Shown piece by piece: positions 44,594-51,625 of a stretch of 64,000 nucleotides of DNA (positions are counted from its first letter, which is position 1; the number at the start of each line of letters is the position of its first letter). Source of the stretch: an uncultured Porphyromonadaceae bacterium (GTDB lineage Bacteria > Bacteroidota > Bacteroidia > Bacteroidales > Muribaculaceae); contig CABUVO010000012.1 of assembly GCA_902495075.1 (NCBI GenBank), positions 41,088 through 105,087 on the forward strand, written 5' to 3'. The translations under genes were made by a program, and so were the position numbers. The notes beneath the pieces are model-generated. The model saw only the letters and a list, made by a program, of their open reading frames with translations, searched no databases and had not been told where the DNA came from.

Positions 44594-46270
44594 ATGCTAA
44601 GGAAGCTGACTATAAGGAATTATGCGTTGATCGACAGTCTTGAACTGGAGTTCGGTCCAGGTCTCACGATCATTACGGGTGAGACAGGTGCCGGAAAATC
44701 GATTATGCTTGGTGCGCTTTCCCTGATTATGGGAGGTCGTGCCGATTCGCGCGTAATTGCTGATGGCGGTTCCAAATCGGTTGTCGAGGCATTGTTCAGC
44801 AATCCGACTGATGATCTCGAATCTCTTTTTTCAGAATATGATCTTGACTGGAATCCGGAAGAATTGCTTATACGTCGTGAAATTGCCGCGAATGGCAGAT
44901 CGCGGGTATTTATCAATGATGTGCCGGTCACGTTAGGCGCACTTTCTGCAATTTCGAGCAGATTGATAGATATACATTCCCAGCATGAGAATGCAAGACT
45001 GAATGACCCTTCCGCGCAACTTGAAATCATAGATGCCGTGTCGGATAACGAGGCTCTCCGGAAACGGTATGCCGCAGCTTTCAGCCATTTTGTGGAAATC
45101 CGCAGTAAGGTGAAACGTCTCCGCGATGAAATTGAAAAAGCCCGTGAAAACAAGGACTATCTGCAATTCCAGTATGACGGTCTTAAGACTCTTTCTCCAA
45201 AGCGCGGAGAACTTGAGGAAATCGAGCGTCGGTTTGAACTCTTGAGCGATGCGGATGAAATAAGGAATCGTCTGCAATTCTTCAAAAGCCTTCTCGGGGA
45301 GAATGACAGAGGCGCAATAGATCTGCTTCGTGCTGCAAAAGCCGAAGCGGATAAGGTCGATTATTCTCTTGTGGGGATTTCAACAGATGGTGATGCTCCG
45401 CAGATTCCGGTTCGTCTTGAGAACGTTATAGTAGAACTGCAGGATATTTTCGAAACAATCGATGATGCGGCGGCAACAGTGGATGCCGACCCAGCAGCCC
45501 TTGATAAGCTATCTCAGCGCATGAATGCTTATTATGAGGCTGTGAAACATTATCGGGTGAAGACGGCTGACGAGCTTGTTGACATGATGGAAAGTATTGG
45601 TGCTCAGCTGCAGTCGATAGAAACTGGAGGTGAAGAATTGCCGGCACTCGAAAGAGAGGGTAAAAAAATTGCCGCTGAAGTAAAGGAACTCGGGAAAGAG
45701 TTGACCGCAACCCGCGTGGAGGGGGCTGCCAAGTTTTCCGAGGTCGTGACTGCCGCAGCCCGACCGTTAGGGCTGCATAATCTTGATTTCCGTGCAAGTG
45801 TGGAAATCGGCAAGATTGGTCCCACAGGTCAGGATCGAATTGAATTCATATGCGCTTTCAACAAGAACCAGACACCCGGTCCGCTTGCCAAAATGGCATC
45901 GGGCGGTGAGATGTCGCGACTGATGCTAACTATAAAAGGTGTCCTTGCCGGACGAATGAATCTCCCTACAATCATATTCGATGAGATCGACACGGGTGTG
46001 TCGGGTGAAATTGCCGACAAAATGGGAGATATGATGGTGCGTATGAGCGAAGAAATGCAGGTAATGGCTATAACACATCTTCCTCAGGTTGCTGCAAAAG
46101 GCGACAGCCATTTCAAAGTCTTTAAGAAAGATGAGGCGACAAGGACGGTGACTCATGTGAACAGACTTGATGCTGAGTCACGCGTGCGCGAGATTGCGGC
46201 GATGATGTCGGGAAGTGAAGTCGGAGAAGCTGCGCTGAACAATGCGAGAACACTTCTTGGGGAAAGGTAA
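44594..46270 (+). CDS. recN: DNA repair protein RecN
   Basis: 558 residues, normal length. SMC-like ATPase: Walker A TGETGAGKSIMLGAL, signature MASGGEMSRLMLTIK, Walker B TIIFDEIDTGVSGEIADKMG, with coiled-coil arms between (about 150-380). It acts in double-strand break repair. The stop codon TAA is in the first heptamer of the next array. Confidence 0.97.
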   Translation: MLRKLTIRNYALIDSLELEFGPGLTIITGETGAGKSIMLGALSLIMGGRADSRVIADGGSKSVVEALFSNPTDDLESLFSEYDLDWNPEELLIRREIAANGRSRVFINDVPVTLGALSAISSRLIDIHSQHENARLNDPSAQLEIIDAVSDNEALRKRYAAAFSHFVEIRSKVKRLRDEIEKARENKDYLQFQYDGLKTLSPKRGELEEIERRFELLSDADEIRNRLQFFKSLLGENDRGAIDLLRAAKAEADKVDYSLVGISTDGDAPQIPVRLENVIVELQDIFETIDDAAATVDADPAALDKLSQRMNAYYEAVKHYRVKTADELVDMMESIGAQLQSIETGGEELPALEREGKKIAAEVKELGKELTATRVEGAAKFSEVVTAAARPLGLHNLDFRASVEIGKIGPTGQDRIEFICAFNKNQTPGPLAKMASGGEMSRLMLTIKGVLAGRMNLPTIIFDEIDTGVSGEIADKMGDMMVRMSEEMQVMAITHLPQVAAKGDSHFKVFKKDEATRTVTHVNRLDAESRVREIAAMMSGSEVGEAALNNARTLLGER

Positions 46271-46297
46271 AAGGGAAGAGGTAAAAGGGAAAAGGTG
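46266..46297 (+). repeat. G-rich heptamer array, locus 5 (recN-rlmB gap)
   Basis: GG at 46266, 46273, 46280, 46287 and 46294, five units in exact phase (GGTAAAA, GGGAAGA, GGGAAAA). The recN stop codon lies inside the first unit. Confidence 0.88.
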
Positions 46298-46318
46298 TAA
46301 TAGTGAAAGTAGATAGCT

Positions 46319-47059
46319 ATGGAAAAAAGTGATTATATATTCGGAATAAGGGCTGTGATAGAGGCGATAGAGGCGGGACGCAGCATCGATAAAGTGCTCG
46401 TGCGTCGTGATCTTACAGGTGATTTATCGCGGGAGCTCTTTGCCAAGATAAAGGAATACGATATAGTTATGCAGCGTGTGCCGCAGGAGAAACTAAATCG
46501 TATCACAATGAAAAATCATCAAGGTGCAATCGCGTTGTTGTCGCCAGTTGAGTACCAGAAACTGGACAACCTTGTGCCTCTTTTTTACGAAGAGGGAAGG
46601 AATCCGCTGGTTGTAGTGCTTGATGGCGTAACTGATACACGTAATTTCGGAGCAATTGGCAGGACAGCTGCATGTGCAGGAGTTGATGCTATCGTTATAC
46701 CTGAGCGCAACAGTGTTACTGTGACGCCGGATGCTGTGAAAACTTCTGCCGGAGGTCTGTTTCATGTGCCGGTATGCCGAGAGAAAGACACACTTTCAGC
46801 AGTGAGATTTCTGAAGGATAACGGCTATCACATAGTCGGGGCAACGGAGAAAGGCGCTGAAAACTATACCAAGGCTGACTATACCGTGCCTGTGGCAATT
46901 GTGATGGGAAGCGAAGACACAGGAATCTCGGATGCAGTGATACGTGCATGCGACGAACTGGCGGCAATACCTATAATCGGTAAAATAGAATCCTTGAATG
47001 TGTCGGTGGCTGCCGGAATCATGATCTATGAGGCGGTGCGTCAGAGAATGACGAAATAA
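46319..47059 (+). CDS. rlmB: 23S rRNA (guanosine-2'-O)-methyltransferase, SpoU/TrmH family
   Basis: 246 residues. The N-terminal substrate-binding domain (SDYIFGIRAVIEAIEAGRSIDKVLV) is followed by the SPOUT knot: LDGVTDTRNFGAIGRTAACAG, SVTVTPDAVKTSAGG, IVMGSEDTGIS and PIIGKIESLNVSVAAGIMIYE. This matches RlmB, which methylates G2251 of 23S rRNA; other TrmH-type targets cannot be excluded. Confidence 0.92.
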   Translation: MEKSDYIFGIRAVIEAIEAGRSIDKVLVRRDLTGDLSRELFAKIKEYDIVMQRVPQEKLNRITMKNHQGAIALLSPVEYQKLDNLVPLFYEEGRNPLVVVLDGVTDTRNFGAIGRTAACAGVDAIVIPERNSVTVTPDAVKTSAGGLFHVPVCREKDTLSAVRFLKDNGYHIVGATEKGAENYTKADYTVPVAIVMGSEDTGISDAVIRACDELAAIPIIGKIESLNVSVAAGIMIYEAVRQRMTK

Positions 47060-47072
47060 AAACTTTGTAGAC

Positions 47073-47103
47073 TTTGTAGTTTGGGGATAAAATAGTAAAT
47101 TTG
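47073..47103 (+). promoter_or_regulatory. Promoter of nusB
   Basis: TTTG (47073-47076), 19 bp, TAAATTTG (47096-47103): full match, with a leader of about 30 nt. It separates nusB and the genes after it from the dnaN-rlmB run. Confidence 0.7.
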
Positions 47104-47138
47104 TCTTGAAAAACAGAGCTAAATATTCATAAAGAGTT

Positions 47139-48539
47139 ATGATAAACCGTATATTGATTAGAATCAAGGTGATACAGATCCTGTATTCATTCTTGCTTGT
47201 TGAGAAACAATTCTCTTTGGTAGAACTTCCTGAATCGCCTACAAAGGAGAAACGTTTTGCTTATTCCTTGTATCTTGACACATTGGTGTTAATGCTGAAA
47301 GTGGCAGAATCCATTGCCAGACGCGGCGGAGACAAACCATTGGAGGAGACTCGGTTTATCAAACGTCTTAAAAGCGACGATACAATCAAGTCGCAACTTT
47401 CCAGATATCGAGTAGCTCCATTTCCCTTTGAAGGAGTTGTTGATTCTATAGCCGACAAAGTGAAGGAGTCAGCAATCTACAAGAATTATCTTAAAGACAG
47501 AAAAGATAATAAATTAGGTATTGACACCACAATCTGGAATGATATCTACGATCAGATAATTTCCCCGGATGCAGATGTGAACAGGATTATCAGTAACAGG
47601 GAAAACTTTACGCTTAAGGCTGTGGATCGCACTCGTGATTTCATGAATGAGACCTTCTCAAATTTCATGGCATCACAAGACAGCGGATCGGAGGCAATTG
47701 CCGTTCTTCATCAGAGTCTTGACAAGGCGCGGGAACTTTATTTCCGTCTTCTGTGGCTGCCTGTAGAACTCACCGACATGCAGGAGCGTCGTCTTGATGA
47801 TCGCCGACATAAACTTCTTACCACACGGGAGGATCTTAATCCCAATCTCAAATTCGTGGAAAACACTTTGGTTAAATCCATTCGAGAGTGTGAACCCGTT
47901 AAGAATTATATCGAGAAAGAGAAAATTTCCTGGGAACGAGAGGATCGCGTGATGATGGATAATCTTTTACGTGCCATTCTCGAATCTGACATCTATAAAG
48001 CCTATATGGAGAATCCTGTGGAAACACCAAAAGAGGATTGTGAATTATGGCGCAACATCATAAGGAAGATTGTTTTCAATAATGAACATTTTCTTGAGAC
48101 TCTTGAAGATAAATCGGTGTTCTGGAATGATGATCTCGACACTATTGGAACGTTTGCTATCAAGAGTTTCCGGAAGTTTGAAGAGGGTGCCGGCAATGAT
48201 GCGGTGCTTGACAAATACAAGGATGAAGAGGATGCCCACTTTGGCGATGAACTGGTAAAGGCTGTTTTGAAAAACAAGGATGTCTACCGTGGATATATCG
48301 ACGATGCGATTGACCGTACTCTTTGGGAAAGTGAACGACTTGCGTTTATGGATGTTGTGGTTATAGAGACAGCCCTTGCAGAGATTTTCAATTTCCCCAA
48401 GATTCCGCTGAATGTGACCTTGAACGAATATATAGAGATTGCCAAATCCTATAGTTCTGCAAAGAGCGGAGGTTTTGTAAATGGTATTCTCGGAAAGATC
48501 ATTTCTCATTTGCAGAAGGAAGGGGTTCTTCTGAAGTAA
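47139..48539 (+). CDS. nusB: NusB-family transcription antitermination protein, long Bacteroidetes form
   Basis: 466 residues, more than three times the E. coli NusB. The N-terminus (MINRILIRIKVIQILYSFLL) and the C-terminal 90 residues (DRTLWESERLAFMDVVVIETALAEIFNFP, VTLNEYIEIAKSYSSAKSGGFVNGILGKI) are the two halves of the NusB fold. The middle (about 90-370) is a long helical, charged insertion. NusB with NusE binds boxA and supports rRNA transcription. yajC, ybbR and coaE follow. The TAA stop is next to the following heptamer array. Confidence 0.88.
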   Translation: MINRILIRIKVIQILYSFLLVEKQFSLVELPESPTKEKRFAYSLYLDTLVLMLKVAESIARRGGDKPLEETRFIKRLKSDDTIKSQLSRYRVAPFPFEGVVDSIADKVKESAIYKNYLKDRKDNKLGIDTTIWNDIYDQIISPDADVNRIISNRENFTLKAVDRTRDFMNETFSNFMASQDSGSEAIAVLHQSLDKARELYFRLLWLPVELTDMQERRLDDRRHKLLTTREDLNPNLKFVENTLVKSIRECEPVKNYIEKEKISWEREDRVMMDNLLRAILESDIYKAYMENPVETPKEDCELWRNIIRKIVFNNEHFLETLEDKSVFWNDDLDTIGTFAIKSFRKFEEGAGNDAVLDKYKDEEDAHFGDELVKAVLKNKDVYRGYIDDAIDRTLWESERLAFMDVVVIETALAEIFNFPKIPLNVTLNEYIEIAKSYSSAKSGGFVNGILGKIISHLQKEGVLLK

Positions 48540-48541
48540 AA

Positions 48542-48727
48542 GGTAAAAGGGAAGAGGGAAAAGGTGAGAAGTGAGGCTTTAGGCGTTAGGCGTTAGGAGT
48601 TGGGAATTAGGAATTAGGAATTAGGAATTAGATGCTTCGCCGAATGGATCTAAAGCCTAAAGCCTAAAGCCTAAGACCTAAAACCTAAAAATAACATTTA
48701 ACATTAAAAATTAAACATTAAAATAAA
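48542..48727 (+). repeat. Heptamer array, locus 6 (nusB-yajC gap), with a hairpin-forming opposite arm
   Basis: GG at 48542, 48549, 48556 and 48563, then a phase change and GG at 48575, 48582, 48589, 48596, 48603, 48610, 48617 and 48624. A central dyad TTAGAT (48628-48633) and ATCTAA (48648-48653) leads to the opposite arm with CC at 48656, 48663, 48670, 48677 and 48684, and CAT continues in phase at 48695, 48702 and 48716 up to the yajC start. Nearly the whole 188-bp gap is heptamer-based. Confidence 0.9.
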
Positions 48728-49042
48728 ATGAATCTGAATTCAATTCTACTACAGTCTGCCGGATCGGCAGGTGGCGGCATGAGCGGCATGATCATGATCG
48801 TTCTTATGATTGTGATCTTCTATTTCTTTATGATTCGTCCGCAACAGAAAAAGCAGAAAGAGTTAAAGAAGCAGCGCGAAGCCATGCAGAATGGCGACAA
48901 GGTTGTGACAGCAGGTGGAATCCACGGTCGCATCAAGGAGATTCGCGAGAATGTTATCGTAATTGAAGCAGCTCCGGGCGTGAGTCTGAAAGTAGACCGA
49001 GGCTCTGTATATCCTCTTGTTGAGGAGCAGCCCAAAAAATAA
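48728..49042 (+). CDS. yajC: Preprotein translocase subunit YajC
   Basis: 104 residues. One membrane helix (MIMIVLMIVIFYFFMIRPQQKKQKE) and the conserved GDKVVTAGGIHGRIKEI block identify YajC, which assists SecDF at the inner membrane. Confidence 0.95.
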   Translation: MNLNSILLQSAGSAGGGMSGMIMIVLMIVIFYFFMIRPQQKKQKELKKQREAMQNGDKVVTAGGIHGRIKEIRENVIVIEAAPGVSLKVDRGSVYPLVEEQPKK

Positions 49043-49071
49043 ATAGGCATTCCAGCTCGAATGTCGTGAAG

Positions 49072-50043
49072 ATGGGAGCAAGGCTTGAGAAAATAAAGGA
49101 GAAATGGCGCGGGATGAGGGCCTCGACAGGGTTTCATAGTTTCGTGCTCTTTCTTGCTTTTGTGGCTGTCTCCGCTTTTTTCTGGCTTGTAATGTCGCTT
49201 AACGACAATGTCACACAGACATTTGATGTGGATTTAAAGGTTGAGAATGTGCCGGATTCGGTGACGTTTATCAACGATCCTCCGGCAACGTTCCATGTGA
49301 CATTGCGCGACAAAGGGACAAATATCCTTCGTAGCGGCATACTTAGTCATCCTCGGGTAGGATTGAATTTTCGTGATTATGCTGAAAATGGCATATTTCG
49401 CGTCACTAAGGCAGATATAAACGCTGCCGTAAAGGGTGCGTTCGGGAATTCCGCACAGATAACGGCAGTGTCGCTTGATTCCTTGAGGCTGTATTATACC
49501 ACCGAGAAAGGTCGCAGAGTGCCGGTAGTGGTGACTGCTGATGTTTCTGCAGCTTCAGGAATGGTGATAAGCGATGCTCCCAAGCCCTTGCAGCATTATG
49601 CTCTCATCTATTCCTATTCCGAAGATATCGACACCATAACGCGTGTATACACCCAGCCGATTGTGCGTCGTAATCTTTCCGAGACAACAGAAGTAGAGAT
49701 ACCGCTGGATCCTATGCCTGCAGTGAAGATTGTGCCTTCTAAAGTTAAGGTGAAGATACCGGTTGAGCCACTCGTGAAGAAAGAATCAATGGCTACAGTA
49801 TCGGCTCTTAATGTTCCGGAAGGAGAGAGTCTGTTGCTTTTCCCGAACAGGGTGCAGGTGACGTATTATGTCCCAATGAGTCTTTTTAACAGTGATCTGG
49901 TGCCTGTAGAGGTTTCTGTGGATTATCGCGACATCTATAAGTATTCAGGTGACCGGCTTCCTGTCAGTATACATAGTTTTGCAGATTATGTGGAAAGTCC
50001 TCAGATGTTTACTGACTCGGTTGAGTATACGCTTGTAAGGTAG
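49072..50043 (+). CDS. YbbR-like (CdaR-like) membrane-anchored protein
   Basis: 323 residues from the ATG at 49072; a GTG two codons earlier is possible. One N-terminal membrane helix (FVLFLAFVAVSAFFWLVMSL) is followed by YbbR-type beta domains (FDVDLKVENVPDSVTF, TVSALNVPEGESLLLFPNRVQVTYYVP). In Firmicutes YbbR/CdaR regulates the diadenylate cyclase CdaA; the role in Bacteroidota is unclear. Position between yajC and coaE is usual in the phylum. Confidence 0.82.
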   Translation: MGARLEKIKEKWRGMRASTGFHSFVLFLAFVAVSAFFWLVMSLNDNVTQTFDVDLKVENVPDSVTFINDPPATFHVTLRDKGTNILRSGILSHPRVGLNFRDYAENGIFRVTKADINAAVKGAFGNSAQITAVSLDSLRLYYTTEKGRRVPVVVTADVSAASGMVISDAPKPLQHYALIYSYSEDIDTITRVYTQPIVRRNLSETTEVEIPLDPMPAVKIVPSKVKVKIPVEPLVKKESMATVSALNVPEGESLLLFPNRVQVTYYVPMSLFNSDLVPVEVSVDYRDIYKYSGDRLPVSIHSFADYVESPQMFTDSVEYTLVR

Positions 50044-50053
50044 TTTCTTTAAA

Positions 50054-50656
50054 ATGCCAGTTATGTGGGATATTCGGAAAAAGCTAATAGGGATTACAGG
50101 AGGGATAGGCACCGGCAAGAGTGTTGTTTCCAGAATCCTGCGGCTCAAAGGTTTTCCGGTGTATGATTGCGACTCCCGGGCTCGTATGCTTATGGAGGAC
50201 TCCGAACGGATATTAGAGTCTCTTAGATGTCGGTATGGTTCTGAATGCATTCTGCCTGACGGGAAATTGAATCGCACTCTTATCGCGTCCAAAGTTTTCA
50301 CGGCTGAAGAGGAGAGACTATGGCTCAACTCTCTTGTGCACGCCGAGGTGAGAAAAGATCTTGAGATGTGGGCGAAGAGTAGTCCGGGCGGAATATGCTT
50401 TGTGGAATCAGCGATTATGGTTTCATCTCATCTCGATAGAATGTGTGACGAAATATGGCTCGTGGAAGCTCCGGCAGAACTGCGGATCGAAAGGGCTTTG
50501 AACCGTGGTGGAATATCACGTGAGAATTTAATGTTGCGGATGGAATCGCAGCGTTTCGAGTTTGATATGTTGCCGGAAGAGAAAGTAAAGAGAATCAGCA
50601 ATGACGGCTGCGAGTCATTGCTTTCACAAATAACAGAACTAATAAACTGCGCATAG
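50054..50656 (+). CDS. coaE: Dephospho-CoA kinase
   Basis: 200 residues. P-loop GITGGIGTGKS, then FPVYDCDSRARMLM and CFVESAIMVSSHLDRMCDEIWLVEAP with the lid segment RIERALNRGG. Last step of coenzyme A synthesis; coaBC lies about 7 kb upstream on the same strand. An ATG at 50063 is an alternative start. Confidence 0.94.
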   Translation: MPVMWDIRKKLIGITGGIGTGKSVVSRILRLKGFPVYDCDSRARMLMEDSERILESLRCRYGSECILPDGKLNRTLIASKVFTAEEERLWLNSLVHAEVRKDLEMWAKSSPGGICFVESAIMVSSHLDRMCDEIWLVEAPAELRIERALNRGGISRENLMLRMESQRFEFDMLPEEKVKRISNDGCESLLSQITELINCA

Positions 50657-50715
50657 CGCAATTAAATTTATAAACTTCAACTTTGCAAGGGCAAAGTTGA
50701 ATAAATAAAAATAAT

Positions 50716-51120
50716 ATGCTTAAAGAAATATTATCTATCACAGGCCGTCCCGGCTTGTTTAAGATTATCTCTCAGGGTAAAGGAATTCTTGTTGTGGAAG
50801 AGCTTGGCAGTGGCAAACGTTTCCCTGCTCATGCTCGTGACAAAGTAGTGTCGCTCGGCGACATCGCAATGTACACAGAATCAGGTGATACTCCCCTCGG
50901 AGAAATCCTTGATAAGGTATATGCCAAATATGACGGAAAGAAGATAGATGTTAAGGAATTGGTAGCATCCAAAGGTCTTCGTCCCGCCTTTGAGGCTATT
51001 GTTGAAGACTATGACCGTGACCGTGTATATGAGAATGATATCAAGAAGCTCTTTACATGGTATAATATCTTGATCGACAATGGCTTTACTAAATTCGCCG
51101 AAGAGAAAGAATCTAAATGA
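50716..51120 (+). CDS. DUF5606 family protein
   Basis: 134 residues, cytoplasmic. LKEILSITGRPGLFKIISQGKGILVVEEL and GDIAMYTESGDTPLGEIL are the conserved DUF5606 start found across Bacteroidota; the rest is charged with RVYENDIKKLFTWYNILI. Function unknown. It follows coaE by 59 bp. Confidence 0.85.
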   Translation: MLKEILSITGRPGLFKIISQGKGILVVEELGSGKRFPAHARDKVVSLGDIAMYTESGDTPLGEILDKVYAKYDGKKIDVKELVASKGLRPAFEAIVEDYDRDRVYENDIKKLFTWYNILIDNGFTKFAEEKESK

Positions 51121-51190
51121 GAATTAAGACACGGGAACGTCTTACATTGCTTTAAGATACTAACCGACCTCTCCGAGGCCGTTTGATATG

Positions 51191-51260
51191 ATTTATAAGT
51201 ACCCCACACCGGTCGAATAGCTTCCTGCGGAATCTTTTCGACCGATGTGGGGTTATAAAT
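51191..51260. repeat. 70-bp inverted repeat with 22 paired positions
   Basis: ATTTATA, ACCCCACA and CGGTCGA (51191-51216) pair with TCGACCG, TGTGGGGT and TATAAAT (51238-51260), with one mismatch and one 3-nt bulge. A second stem, TGCCCT/AGGGCA, follows at 51264-51281. It lies between DUF5606 and the TonB receptor and may be a terminator or a small palindromic element; there is no clear T-run. Confidence 0.7.
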
Positions 51261-51278
51261 AAATGCCCTTCTTCGAGG

Positions 51279-51311
51279 GCAGATACACGGCAGATACATG
51301 GTAGATATAGG
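51279..51311 (+). repeat. Three tandem 11-bp units upstream of the TonB receptor promoter
   Basis: GCAGATACACG, GCAGATACATG and GTAGATATAGG stand head to tail, ending 31 bp before the -33 box. The period is one helical turn, which suits a regulator binding site. Confidence 0.6.
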
Positions 51312-51342
51312 GCCGGTTCGAACTGTTAAATTAGAGCAAAAA

Positions 51343-51374
51343 TTTGTAAAAAAGTTTTAATAATGTTATCTTTG
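51343..51374 (+). promoter_or_regulatory. Promoter of the TonB receptor operon
   Basis: TTTG (51343-51346), 20 bp, TATCTTTG (51367-51374): full match. It gives a leader of about 245 nt. Confidence 0.75.
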
Positions 51375-51379
51375 CAGTG

Positions 51380-51625
51380 AATTTAAGGATAAATAACAGC
51401 CTTCTATTGGCAAACAACCTTATATCAAAGATAACACATGATACAGACACGACGATATTCCCAAAATTATAACATCAAGTCCTTGAAACGTAATGTAAAC
51501 GGGTTTTGATGTCATGACATCAAGTGCCATCCTGCTTTGCAGGGTGGCACTTGTTATGTAATGAATATTGCTTATATATAGATTATATTAATTACTTAAC
51601 AACAATAACTTAAACATTACACAGT
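51380..51625 (+). ncRNA. Structured 5' leader of the TonB receptor mRNA
   Basis: The leader contains a perfect 18-bp palindrome (TTGATGTCATGACATCAA, 51506-51523), an extra ACATCAA at 51472-51478 that can pair with the same TTGATGT, and a strong hairpin AAGTGCCA/TGGCACTT with inner CCTGC/GCAGG (51522-51552). The palindrome and hairpin share two bases, so alternative folds are possible. No known riboswitch class was recognised. Confidence 0.45.

Noticed and set aside
41403..48727. CRISPR or VNTR of ordinary type
   Set aside because: The unit is 7 nt, the unit sequence drifts while the phase is kept, and the arrays differ between loci.
51313..51325. GGTTCGAACTG, resembling a tRNA T-loop
   Set aside because: No acceptor, D-arm or anticodon stem can be formed around it.
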